Shown here: positions 7,759 to 14,829 of the stretch, in pieces | Layout of the letters: every line of letters begins with the position of its first letter | How positions within the stretch are numbered: the first letter of the stretch is position 1 | Program-made: the position numbers and the translations under genes | Source of the DNA: Symbiodinium natans | Taxonomy: Eukaryota; Sar; Dinophyceae; Suessiales; Symbiodiniaceae | DNA length: 18,464 nucleotides | NCBI GenBank assembly: GCA_905221605.1 | Contig: CAJNDS010002097.1 | Coordinates: 657,501 to 675,964 of the forward strand | Reading direction: 5' to 3' | The notes under the pieces: generated by a model | The model's input: the letters and a program-made list of their open reading frames with translations, nothing else | What the model was told of the DNA's origin: nothing | Database searches by the model: none

Positions 7759-8130
7759 TACCCTAAACCCTAAACCCTAAACCCTAATAAGGGTGTAGGG
7801 TTCACGTGTTTAGTAGGGACCCTACCTGGGCGGGGGGGGGGGGGAGGGGGGTTGTGATGACAAGTGTGGGGAAGGCTTTCAGCTTTGACCCTACACCCTT
7901 ATTAGGGTTTAGGGTTTAGGGTTTAGGGTTTCGGGTTTAGGGTTTAGGGTTTAGGGTTTAGGGCACTTAGCCCTTAACCCTAAATGCTTTGTGCAGCCTG
8001 TTGTGAGCCTGCTCAGATTTATCGTATCAGGTGGTTGGGTGGAATGTTCTGGGCCCCAACTGCATCCCAGGCGGGAACGACTCAAAACACCCAGGTGCAT
8101 AGGGAGGGGTTAGGGTTTAGGGTTTAGGGT
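7759..8130. repeat. inward and outward arrays flanking the 7782 element
   Basis: CCCTAAA at 7759-7787, TTTAGGG at 7903-7963 and TTTAGGG at 8107-8130. The first two bracket the 126-bp inverted-repeat element. Confidence 0.9.
7782..7907. mobile_element. inverted-repeat element with telomere-like termini
   Basis: Twenty-bp perfect terminal inverted repeats (CCCTAATAAGGGTGTAGG at the left and its complement at the right) enclose a 126-bp unit with an internal palindrome GTAGGGACCCTAC and a poly-G run. CCCTAAA units abut the left end and TTTAGGG units the right end, so the symmetry extends into the flanking arrays. Confidence 0.8.
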
Positions 8131-8263
8131 TTGCGGAGGGGTTTTCGGGGTTTTTGGGCTTGGGATTCTAGGCCTTGAAGGGGCTGTGAGGGTACACTGG
8201 GTTTGCTTTGCGGGGGAAACTAGAGAACACGATATGCCCTTTTACCTAGAGTTAAGTTGCCTG

Positions 8264-8515
8264 AACCCTAAACCCTAGACCCTAGACCCTAGACCCTAAA
8301 CCCTAAACGCCAAACCCTAGACCCTAGACCCTAGACCCTAGTACCCAAACCCTTTTTATCAATAAGATCGACTTGAAGGCCGCTGCACAGTGGGAGATCG
8401 CACATCTTACCCACGTTCCTGTACTTGTTTTCAGGGTTCAGGGTTTAGGGTTTAGGGTTTAGGGTTTAGGATTTAGGATTTGGGGTTTGGGGTTTGGGGT
8501 TTAGGGTTCAGGGCT
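8264..8515. repeat. CCCTAGA array and TTTAGGG/TTTGGGG array
   Basis: CCCTAGA units at 8264-8345 are a point-variant array; 8431-8515 is TTTAGGG changing to TTTGGGG. A candidate micro-exon lies between them. Confidence 0.9.
8379..8399 (+). CDS. possible micro-exon of the beta-carbonic anhydrase gene
   Basis: Seven codons (AAAQWEI) between a GAAG|G acceptor and a GC donor (ATC|GCACAT), in phase 0. The island lies between the GNQRYV exon and the CADVR exon. Adding it brings the spacing between those motifs to roughly 22 residues, which is close to what beta-CAs usually have. There is no sequence motif to confirm it. The surrounding frame stays open from about 8362 to 8431, so the true exon could be longer or absent. 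Confidence 0.3.
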
Positions 8516-8592
8516 GGCGAAGATCGAGACGAAACGGCACTCTCGTGGCAGGCTAGCACGAAAAACCCGAATGTCTAACTTTTACTTAGACC

Positions 8593-8684
8593 TACCCGAA
8601 GGCTCCTATGTAGTACCTTTGTCAGGTAGTTTACTAGAATCTTCTATAACTAACCCAAAAAGGAACTACATTGGAGCCTTTGGG
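8593..8684 (+). mobile_element. family A palindromic element
   Basis: TACCCGAAGGCTCCTATGTAG ... ATTGGAGCCTTTGGG, with a diverged core (GGTAGTTTACTAGAATCTTC). It also falls in the intron between the first two supported carbonic anhydrase exons, directly before a CCCCAAA/CCCTAAA array. Confidence 0.85.
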
Positions 8685-8689
8685 CAAGC

Positions 8690-9130
8690 TCTAAACCCTA
8701 AACCCCAAACCCCAAACCCCACACGCCAAACCCCAAACCCTAAACCCTAAACCCTAAACCCTAAACCCTAAACCCTAAACCCTAAACCCTAAACCCTAAA
8801 CCCTAAACCCTAAACCCTACATAAACCCTAAACTCCAGGAAAGCCCGGAAACCCTGGGAGGCCGTTCCTGGGCGCACCGCCATTGCCAACCCTTTCTGTT
8901 CTGTCCTCGCTTGCGCGGACGTCCGGGCGCCTCGTAGAAGCTCACTAAGAGGGTTTAGGGTTTAGGATTTATATAGGATTTAGGGTTTAGGGTTTGATTG
9001 GGGTTTGGGGTTTGGGGTTTAGGGTTTGAAGTGTAGGGTTTAGGGTGTGGGGTTTGGGGTTTGGGGCTTGGGATCTGGGGCTTAAGGTGGTTTGGGATCT
9101 GGGGCTTAAGGTGGTCTGGGGAGGGTTTAC
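8690..9130. repeat. CCCTAAA array, exon, degenerate TTTAGGG block
   Basis: 8690-8830 is CCCCAAA then clean CCCTAAA. 8950-9130 is TTTAGGG/TTTGGGG with a duplicated GGGATCTGGGGCTTAAGGTGG unit of about 21 bp. The CADVR exon lies between. Confidence 0.92.
8861..8926 (+). CDS. beta-carbonic anhydrase, exon with first zinc ligand (CADVR)
   Basis: Twenty-two codons ending NPFCSVLACADVR. This matches the beta-CA segment PFxxVLxCADSR, which supplies the first zinc cysteine (TGC at 8912-8914) and the Asp-Arg dyad (GAC 8918-8920, CGG 8924-8926). The usual Ser between Asp and Arg is Val here. The 5' end is placed at GGGAG|GCC. The 3' end, CGG|GCGCCT, is a GC donor that joins in phase 0 to VPVD of the next exon, restoring the family consensus CADxRVPVD. 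A (CCCTAAA)n array lies just upstream (8690-8830) and degenerate TTTAGGG downstream (8950-9130). The exact start is less certain than the end. Confidence 0.75.
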
Positions 9131-9348
9131 GTGTTAAGGTTTAGATGAGCACCCAACATCCTGAGATTTGCCCTTTTATCCGGGGCTTGGGAACTTGAAA
9201 CTAAGTTACCACAAATAGGGTTACATAGCGAATAATGTAGTTGCCTTATCAGGCAACTTGTTTCAATAAGTGCCCACGAGAAAGCTCGTAACAGTCACTG
9301 GGCCATGCTTCAGCCTGGTACATAAATTGCGTCAGATACCATTCCATT

Positions 9349-9467
9349 TAGGGTTTAGGGTTTAGGGTTTAGGGTTTAGGGTTTAGGGCTTAGGGCTTAG
9401 GGCTTAGGGCTTAGGGCTTGGGGCTTAGGGCTTAGGGCTTAGGGCTTAGGGCTTAGGGCTTAGGGCA
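9349..9467 (-). repeat. TTTAGGG changing to GGGCTTA array
   Basis: Five TTTAGGG units switch abruptly to about eleven GGGCTTA units, showing local spread of one point mutation. Confidence 0.93.
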
Positions 9468-9469
9468 CC

Positions 9470-9830
9470 CTCAGCCCTATTCCCTGGACGCCCCTGGCAA
9501 ACCCCATCCCAACCCACCCAAGCCGCGGGCCCGCAGCTCTTGTGACGCGCAGCTCTCGAAACACTGGACCCCCCCCCCCGCCCCTTCCCCCCGAGACCCT
9601 TAACCTGAGACGATCTCGAACATAGATTGCTCATTTCTATTGACATCATTTTGCCAAGGTTCCAAGGTTATTTTCGGAACCCAAACCCAACAAGAAAAGA
9701 TGCTCAGCAGAACTCTGAAGGCAAACAATCCGAACCGTTAACAGCCTGAGCCCTTTAAACCCTAAAGGGTTTAGGATTTATAGGGTCTACAGCTTCGAGG
9801 CTTTATGGAGTTTTAGGGGCCCCAGTCCGT
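9470..9830. other. intronic stretch with C run
   Basis: Includes a C run near 9570-9580 and a single CCCTAAAGGG junction at 9757. The minus-strand ORF 9446-9649 has no family. No further exon supported. Confidence 0.4.
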
Positions 9831-9838
9831 ACTGCAAG

Positions 9839-9895
9839 GTGCCCGTGGACACCGTGTTCGACAACAAGCCAGGAGACATCTTCGTCATGCGAAAT
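9839..9895 (+). CDS. beta-carbonic anhydrase, VPVDTVFD...RN exon
   Basis: Nineteen codons, VPVDTVFDNKPGDIFVMRN, an almost textbook match to the beta-CA core (RVPVE/D-x-(V/I)FD-x-x-PGD-(L/I)FV-x-RN). The acceptor is TGCAAG|GTG and the donor is the non-canonical AAT|GCTGCC, so both flanking introns are phase 0. The exon sits in about 150 bp of non-repeat DNA with few telomere units close by. The intron that follows begins GCTGCCAAG and ends CAAGCCAAG, a GCCAAG direct repeat at its two ends. This is the strongest single exon for calling the gene. Confidence 0.85.
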
Positions 9896-9904
9896 GCTGC
9901 CAAG

Positions 9905-10530
9905 CTTGACCTTGGCCGAGGTTTCAGTTGCGCTTAGGACTTAGGGTGCGGTGCTTAGGCTTTAGGGTACGTAGGTGGGTTCAGAGTTTTGTCTTAGTCA
10001 CCTTGTCAAGTCGCTACTGTACGGTCCACTGTTGGATCCCTGCAGCACCTTGTCTCCAAGATCACCCCCACAAGGATGTTTGAAGATTCGGATTGCTGGT
10101 GCTTCCATTCTCCCGTATTTTTCAATGTGCCCATGAACTGTACCTCCACTTGAAGCTAACACCCTTGTGAGCATCCAGGGTGGCGGAACCCCAAACCCTG
10201 TACGAACCCTAAACCCTGCAAAGCATCAACCCCTAGACCCTGTAAACCTTGAACCCTACACCCTGTAAGTCATAAGCCCGTAATCAAACCCTGTGAATCT
10301 TAATCCCGTAACCCTGCCAACCCTCAACCCTGCCAACCCCGAACCAAAGCAGAAACCGTGCAAACAGTAAGGATCCCAAACGTACCCATGAAGTCGATAC
10401 TCGATGATACTCGGACCCTTAAACAGAGTGTATGGTGGCACAGTAACTTACGTTGGGCCCTACAAACCCACCGGGGGGGAGGGGGGGGGGAGGGGTCCTC
10501 ATATAACTGGTTTAGGGTTGAGGGTTTTTG
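9905..10530. other. carbonic anhydrase intron, mostly degenerate repeat
   Basis: 9905-10190 is unique. 10190-10350 is a much-decayed CCCTAAA-like region (CCCTGTAA, CCCTGCC). 10471-10495 is G-rich. ORFs 10256-10441 and 10358-10603 look fortuitous. No additional exon recognised. Confidence 0.45.
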
Positions 10531-10533
10531 TGT

Positions 10534-10633
10534 TGGGATGTTCCCCCTTATACTAACAGTCCTTCACGGGGATACTGGAATTCCCTATCATAGTCCCCGT
10601 TAAGGACTGTTCGTAGAAGGGGGGACCTCCCAA
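10534..10633 (+). mobile_element. family B palindromic element
   Basis: TTGGGATGTTCCCCCTTATAC, then TAACAGTCCTT, a GGGGATACTGGAATTCCC core, AAGGACTGTT and GGGGGGACCTCCCAA. A hairpin of about 100 bp inside the carbonic anhydrase intron between the VPVD and AGNTCTHA exons. Confidence 0.85.
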
Positions 10634-10659
10634 GTTTTGGGTTTTGGGTTTTGGGGAAA

Positions 10660-11140
10660 ACCCTAAAGCCTAAACCCTAAACCCTGAACCCTGAACCCTA
10701 AACCCTACATACCCTAAACCCTAATTACCCCTCCTTGGGGCAAGCCAAGGCCGGCAACACCTGCACGCACGCCGCGGGCAGCATCATGAGCAGCCTTGAG
10801 TTCAGTGCATCTTGGCGAAGTGCAGGGGTTTTGGGTTTTGGGTTTCGGGTTTCGGTTTCGGGTTTCGGGTTTAGGGTTTAGGGTTTATAGGGTTTAGGGT
10901 TGATTAATGGTTTAGGGATTTAGGGTTTAGGGTTGAGGGGTTTACGGGTTTACGGGTTACGGGTTTACGGGTTTACGGGTTTACGGGTTTACGGGTTTAC
11001 GGGTTTACGGGTTTACGGGTTTACGGGTTTGCGGGTTTACGGGTTTGCGGGTTTGCGGGTTTACGGGTTTAGGGTGTAGGGTGTAGGGTGTTATTAGGGT
11101 GTTAGGTGTTAGGGTGTAGGGTTTATTGTGTTAGGGTTTT
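10660..11140. repeat. CCCTAAA block and 8-bp GGGTTTAC array
   Basis: CCCTAAA/CCCTGAA at 10660-10730. After the AGNTCTHA exon, TTTCGGG and TTTAGGG variants run into about sixteen GGGTTTAC units (10937-11068), then GGGTGTA variants to about 11140. Confidence 0.92.
10750..10806 (+). CDS. beta-carbonic anhydrase, AGNTCTHAAGS exon
   Basis: Nineteen codons, AGNTCTHAAGSIMSSLEFS. They continue directly from ...FVMRN to give the family's RNAGNTCTHA(E/A)GS...SLEF. The acceptor is CCAAG|GCC and the donor AGT|GCATCT, so this is a GC-AG, phase-0 exon of the same length (57 nt) as the previous one. The position where many relatives have Glu (HAEGS) is Ala here. The following intron of 656 bp holds an 8-bp GGGTTTAC array, a family A palindrome and a short CCCTAAA block. 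Confidence 0.83.
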
Positions 11141-11291
11141 GATGGGGAGGGAGGGCTTGCGGTTGAGAGGCTCAGGAGTTCGAATCCCCCGAGGCCTTTA
11201 GTTTTCCACCCCAGTTCCAGCTCCTGATAACCTTCAAGTGCTGTACCTTTGAGAGCGGGATTCAGAGTTAGCTTCATCCCTTCAGGGTTTA

Positions 11292-11380
11292 TACCCAAAG
11301 GCTCCAATGTAGCTCCTTTCTGGGTCAGCTATAGGGTATTCTCGTATACTACCCCAAAAAGCTACTACATAGGAGCCTTT
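11292..11380 (-). mobile_element. family A palindromic element, reverse orientation
   Basis: TACCCAAAGGCTCCAATGTAG ... ACTACATAGGAGCCTTT, with CTCGTATACTACCCC at the centre. The terminal GGGTA at the right is replaced by GCTAAACCC, so the end has been overwritten by or fused to a CCCTAAA block. It lies in the last supported carbonic anhydrase intron. Confidence 0.85.
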
Positions 11381-11383
11381 GCT

Positions 11384-11585
11384 AAACCCTAAACCCTAAA
11401 TCCTAAACCCCAAACCCTAAACCCTAAACCCCAAAGGGCTGAGGGCTCAAGAAGCAGCAGAGGTGACGAAGTTCGGCGTGAGACTGATCCTGATCTTAGG
11501 GCACACGCGCCTTCTCAGCAATGAGACGTTTTCACATCCTGGGCTGCAGAAATGGGTTGCCAGGGTTTAGGGTTTAGGGTTTAGG
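11384..11585. repeat. short blocks around the GHTR exon
   Basis: CCCTAAA/CCCCAAA at 11384-11436 and TTTAGGG at 11561-11585, with the exon between. Confidence 0.88.
11463..11508 (+). CDS. beta-carbonic anhydrase, GHTR exon (second zinc ligand)
   Basis: Reads VTKFGVRLILILGHTR, matching the beta-CA strand and loop (FGV-x-LI-L-V-LGHTRCGA) whose His (CAC 11502-11504) is a zinc ligand. The acceptor is GCAGAG|GTG, in phase 0 with ...SLEFS upstream. The 3' edge is unclear: a GC donor at 11509 would make the intron phase 1, while reading on gives LLSN up to a GA donor at 11523, which would lack the expected CGA. The next exon with the last zinc cysteine was not found. The gene may be incomplete, or the exon may be too short to recognise by eye. 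Confidence 0.7.
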
Positions 11586-11589
11586 GCTG

Positions 11590-12340
11590 ACACAACAGCG
11601 GGACGTCTTTGGAGCCCCTTTGGGCGTGTGATGGTTGGGGTTTATAAGGTTTACGGCTAAGAAGGGTTTCAGGACTTGTGGTTGTCCAGGGTTTAGGGTT
11701 CAGGGTCATTTTGTGGTTGAGTTTTTGGGGTCGATCGGTTACTTCGTGGCAGTTTAGGCTTATAGGGGCAACACACCATTCGGCTTGCTGCTTGCTGCCA
11801 GCTGCTTACGCTCCCCCGCTGCATCCTTTCTTCCTAAATGTCAGTGGAGTACCTGCAAAAAGGCCCTGCGCACCGAAGAAGAGCAACAAGAATAGCCCCC
11901 CCACGATGCCACGATACGCCAGTAACTTATCCCCGTGGTGCGAAAACAGGGCGCCGGGCCGACTTTCAGGATCGGGCTGTTTGCATATTGTGTGCACGGC
12001 CTTGACAAGGCGGTCTGTCTTCCTGGTGTGGACCTACCCTAAACCCTAAACCCTAAACCCTAAACCCTAAACCCTAAACCCTAAACCCTAAACCCTAAAC
12101 CCTAAACCTAAGGGGAGTACAGAAAGTTGTGGCTTCCGGAGCTTCAAGTGGGCAGCAACGGGGCCAGGCACACAAGGCCCCCAAGCTCTGACTCAGGGTG
12201 CCCGAAAGTTACGAGCCACTATAAAGGCTGGTCCCATGGTAGTTCCGGTTTAGGGTTTAGGGTTTAGGGTTTAGGGTTTCGGGTTTACGGTCTGGGACTC
12301 TATTTTTTCTGCAGTTTAGCCGGAAGTGCTCCTTAACTAG
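11590..12340. repeat. unique stretch with CCCTAAA array at 12037-12110
   Basis: 11590-12036 is largely unique and is covered by overlapping ORFs on both strands that I cannot assign. A clean CCCTAAA array spans 12037-12110, then a GC-rich island, then TTTAGGG at 12247-12290. Confidence 0.85.
11863..11895 (+). CDS. possible terminal exon, or shadow of a minus-strand frame
   Basis: An AAAAAG|GCC acceptor opens a phase-0 frame ALRTEEEQQE followed by TAG (11893-11895), which could be a C-terminus. The same DNA on the minus strand (11806-11997) encodes a frame with a hydrophobic stretch (GIVGGLFLLLFFGAQGLFAG), and a + frame of 123 codons runs through it with no recognisable domain. Only one of these can be right and none has homology support. 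Confidence 0.2.
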   Translation, partial: ALRTEEEQQE

Positions 12341-12351
12341 TAGGTAGAACT

Positions 12352-12446
12352 CTGGATGTTCCCCCTTATGCTATCAGTCCTTCGCAAGGGATTTTCATAG
12401 CGGGGTACTAGAATCCCGATGAAGGACTGTGGGGGGAGCATCCCAG
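12352..12446 (+). mobile_element. family B palindromic element
   Basis: CTGGATGTTCCCCCTTATGC ... CAGTCCTTCG on the left and GAAGGACTGTGGGGGGAGCATCCCAG on the right. The centre GGGGTACTAGAATCCCGAT is almost the family A core. Confidence 0.85.
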
Positions 12447-12534
12447 GCTAGAACCCCACAAAGCTGTAGCTAGGTAGGGTGCCAGGTAAGTCTGGCCCTT
12501 AATCTTCGAACAGCTGTATAATCTACTACTTGCT

Positions 12535-12672
12535 TTAAGAACTCCAAAAGAATTTTTAAATGATAATCCCTATGTTACCCTTAATAGAAGGAAGAGTAGT
12601 TGTTTTTTTGGGGGTTCTATCCGTATATTGCCCCCAAGAAAGAATGTGTTGTGTATTTTCGGGGTTCTTAAG
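12535..12672. mobile_element. single-copy inverted-repeat element
   Basis: TTAAGAACTCCAAAAGAAT at the left is the imperfect complement of GTATTTTCGGGGTTCTTAAG at the right. AT-rich inside with GGGGG/CCCCC inner arms. No ORF. Confidence 0.65.
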
Positions 12673-12680
12673 CAATTAGT

Positions 12681-12785
12681 ACTAGCTTGGTCATGGTTGG
12701 GTAACATTTTGCATTTTTAAGGGTGCTTAAACCCAATAAGGAATATACATTTAACATGCTAATACGATCCCAACCATGAACTAGT
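12681..12785. mobile_element. single-copy inverted-repeat element
   Basis: ACTAGCTTGGTCATGGTTGGG at the left pairs with CCCAACCATGAACTAGT at the right. It adjoins the previous inverted repeat with an 8-bp gap, so the two may have inserted next to each other or form one composite. Confidence 0.65.
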
Positions 12786-12854
12786 TCATATGTGCCCTTC
12801 AGGCACCGAGTATGGCATATGGACTCCCGGGATGCCTCGGCGTTCCGGGCTGGC

Positions 12855-13550
12855 TTAGGGTTTAGGGTTTAGAGTTTGGGGTTTAGGGTTTAGGGTTTAG
12901 GGTTGAGGGTTCCTGGCAATTCATGTCCGCCCTGTGTGCTGATCGATCCCTTTGTCTCAGCACATGTGAGCCAACGTCCGCAAAATCCCTAGAGAGCCCA
13001 AACCCTAAGCCCCAAGCCCTAAACCCTAACCCTAAGCCCTAAGCCCTAAACCCTAAACCCTAAACCCTACGCTCTACAAGGCCCTCAACGCCTCAACTCC
13101 ACTTCTCGGCATTGGCTCGCTGTGCCGAGGCAATGCGCTTCCATCACTGGCGCGGTTCGAGCACCGGGCCTCGCATTTAGGGGTTTAGGGTTTAGGGTTT
13201 AGTTCGGCTTAAAGGGCTTAGGGCTTAGGGCTTATAGGGTTCAGGGTTTACGGTTTGGGTTTGGGGTTTAGGGCTTAGGGCTTATAGGGTTCAGGATTTT
13301 GGGTTTTGAGTTTAGGGCTTAGGGCTTACGATGTAGGCTTCTTTGCGCTTTGGGGTGGGGGTGGTGGGGCATGGGGTCTGGTGACTAGAAGGCAGGGCAA
13401 TCCCCCCCCCCCCCCCTCAACTCTCAACTCCCTCAACCCCACAAGCCCAAAACCCTGAACCCCCTAAAAGCCCTAAAGCCCCTAAGCCCGTAAGCCCCTT
13501 AACCCCCAAACCCCTACACCCTAAACCCCACCTTAAACCCTACACTTTCC
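12855..13550. repeat. mixed telomere-type blocks
   Basis: TTTAGGG at 12855-12912, CCCTAAA/CCCTAAG at 13000-13070, TTTAGGG/GGGCTTA at 13178-13340 including a repeated segment GGGCTTATAGGGTTCAGG, a C run near 13402-13416, then C-rich degenerate repeats to 13550. Confidence 0.9.
13081..13134 (+). CDS. candidate exon, product unknown
   Basis: Eighteen codons, ALNASTPLLGIGSLCRGN, from CTACAAG|GCC to a GC donor (AAT|GCGCTT), phase 0. It lies directly after a CCCTAAA block (13000-13070) and before TTTAGGG repeats (13178 on). It lies downstream of the carbonic anhydrase exons on the same strand, so it could be a later exon of that gene, but I do not recognise a beta-CA C-terminal motif in it. Confidence 0.38.
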
Positions 13551-13680
13551 AAGCCACCCCCACCACCCTGGCTGCCAACGAGGCCTGCATAGCTGGGCAC
13601 GAACAGAGCGGCAGGCGCCAAAACCCCGATAAGGGTGCTGCCAACAGCTGGGCTTTTCAAGGTAAGGGGGTTTCGGAAAG

Positions 13681-13720
13681 TTTTGGGTTTAGGGTTTAGG
13701 GTTCAGGGTTCAGGGTTCAT
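13681..13720 (-). repeat. TTTAGGG/TTCAGGG block
   Basis: Five to six units with T-to-C variants. The surrounding ORF (13635-13820) reads through the repeat and is not supported as a gene. Confidence 0.85.
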
Positions 13721-13916
13721 TTTCAAAACAGGGAGCCCCAGAATAGTAGGATTCCCTTACCATACGGACACCGACAAGGTACCCCTAATTCGGGACACCA
13801 CCGTAACTCGAATCAGTTAAAGGGGACTATAAGCCCGAAGCGCTGTTATTCAAAGTAGAGTTGTCCTTGAAAGGAGGACACTGCCCAGAAAAGGGTTTCA
13901 GGGTTAAAGTTAGGGT

Positions 13917-14067
13917 TGGGATTGTTCCCCCTTATACTAACAGTCCGTACTAGGGATTCTAAGAGGCTTACCAGAATTCCTATTAAGGACTGGGGTTGAG
14001 GGTTTCGGGTTTCGGGTTTAGGGTTTAGGGTTTAGGGTTTAGGTTAGTATGAGGGGGAACATCCCAA
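13917..14067 (+). mobile_element. family B element interrupted by telomere-like tract
   Basis: Left part TTGGGATTGTTCCCCCTTATAC through ATTAAGGACTG; right part TTAGTATGAGGGGGAACATCCCAA. About 51 bp of GGGTTGA/GGGTTTC/GGGTTTA repeats (13993-14043) sit between CTG and TTAGTATG. Mirroring the left arm (CATACTAACAG type) shows these would be contiguous in an intact element. Confidence 0.85.
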
Positions 14068-14101
14068 GTTTGGGGTTTACATTCAACGTCGCTCTGACCA
14101 G

Positions 14102-14128
14102 GCTGTCGAGAAGCTTGGCGAAAGTCGC
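14102..14128 (+). CDS. candidate micro-exon, product unknown
   Basis: Nine codons, AVEKLGESR, from TGACCAG|GCT to a GC donor (CGC|GCAGGC), phase 0. It lies about 35 bp after the end of a family B palindrome and just before a TTTAGGG array. Plausible as part of an alpha helix. No homology claim can be made at this length. Confidence 0.33.
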
Positions 14129-14151
14129 GCAGGCCTGCATACCCTGTTTAG

Positions 14152-14700
14152 CGTTGAGGGTTTAGGATTTAGGGATCAGGGTTTAGGGTTTAGGGTTTAG
14201 GGTTTAGGGCTCAGGGTTCAGGGTTTCAGGGTTTCAGGGTTTAGGGTTTAGAGGCCCATACGCTCTTGGTAGCGCAGTGGTTCCCTTTACCCTTTGTTTG
14301 GGGTTCAAGGTTCCCTTATGAAGGAACCAACCCAGCAAGGTCACCTGATTATAAGATGGTTGCTGGCCTACATTTAGCCCGACACTCTCAGCCCTAAACC
14401 CGACAGCTTGGCGACCTAACCGACATCCTGAATGTTCGAAGGACCAGCTAGCTTGCTGTACCCCATGCTCAAAAAAAGTTCATTGGCAGGTAAGTGACTA
14501 GCAGCTCCTGTGTAAACTTACCTGGCTAGTGTTGGGGAGGTCCGAGTGGGAGGGCATCTCAGCGTTGTAGGGGTTTAGGCCTTCCCCCAACGGTTTAAAG
14601 TTTAGGGGTCAGGGTTTAGGGCTTAGGGGTTAGGGTCCAGGGGAAAGGGTTTAGGGTTTAGGGTTTACGGTTTAGGGTTCAGGGTTTAGGGTTTAGGAAG
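14152..14700. repeat. TTTAGGG blocks with unique spacer
   Basis: TTTAGGG/TTCAGGG at 14152-14252 and broken repeats at 14565-14700. The spacer 14253-14560 has box A/B-like sequence, a GGTTCC/GGAACC hairpin near 14310 and the donor-like inverted repeat, but no supported gene. Confidence 0.88.
14487..14524. repeat. short inverted repeat made of splice-donor-like sequence
   Basis: CAGGTAAGT (14487-14495) and its complement ACTTACCTG (14516-14524) form a 9-bp stem with a 20-bp loop. The arm matches a consensus GT donor on both strands. Confidence 0.5.
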
Positions 14701-14787
14701 TGCCTAGAATCGCCCAAGTCTACCCTCTGTAGGTACATGGGATTTTTGGGAATGAAGGTGGTTTAGGGTTTAGTGTTTTTTGTGATT

Positions 14788-14804
14788 TTGGGGATGTTCC
14801 CCCT
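14788..14804 (+). mobile_element. family B half element
   Basis: TTGGGGATGTTCCCCCT matches the family B left end. The rest of the element is missing and a 1.1-kb CCCTAAA/CCCCAAA block begins about 25 bp later; no matching right arm is visible beyond the block. Confidence 0.5.
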
Positions 14805-14829
14805 TTTTCCAGAAGCCTTCTCAAACCTA

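Noticed and set aside
10075-10149. Open frame MFEDSDCWCFHSP as an extra carbonic anhydrase exon
   Set aside because: The flanking exons already join perfectly (VMRN|AGNTC), so an exon here would break the conserved core.
11160-11200. tRNA gene suggested by GAGTTCGAATCCCCC
   Set aside because: The T-arm-like stem is imperfect and no D-arm, anticodon arm or acceptor stem can be placed.
11806-11997. Minus-strand frame with a hydrophobic GIVGGLFLLLFFGAQ stretch
   Set aside because: Attractive as a membrane segment, but it has no family match and could be the complement of a Glu/Gln-rich + frame. Noted under 11863-11895 and not called separately.
11678-12049. Longest ORF (123 codons, + strand)
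   Set aside because: It begins and ends in telomere-type repeat, has no recognisable domain and overlaps equally open frames on the other strand.
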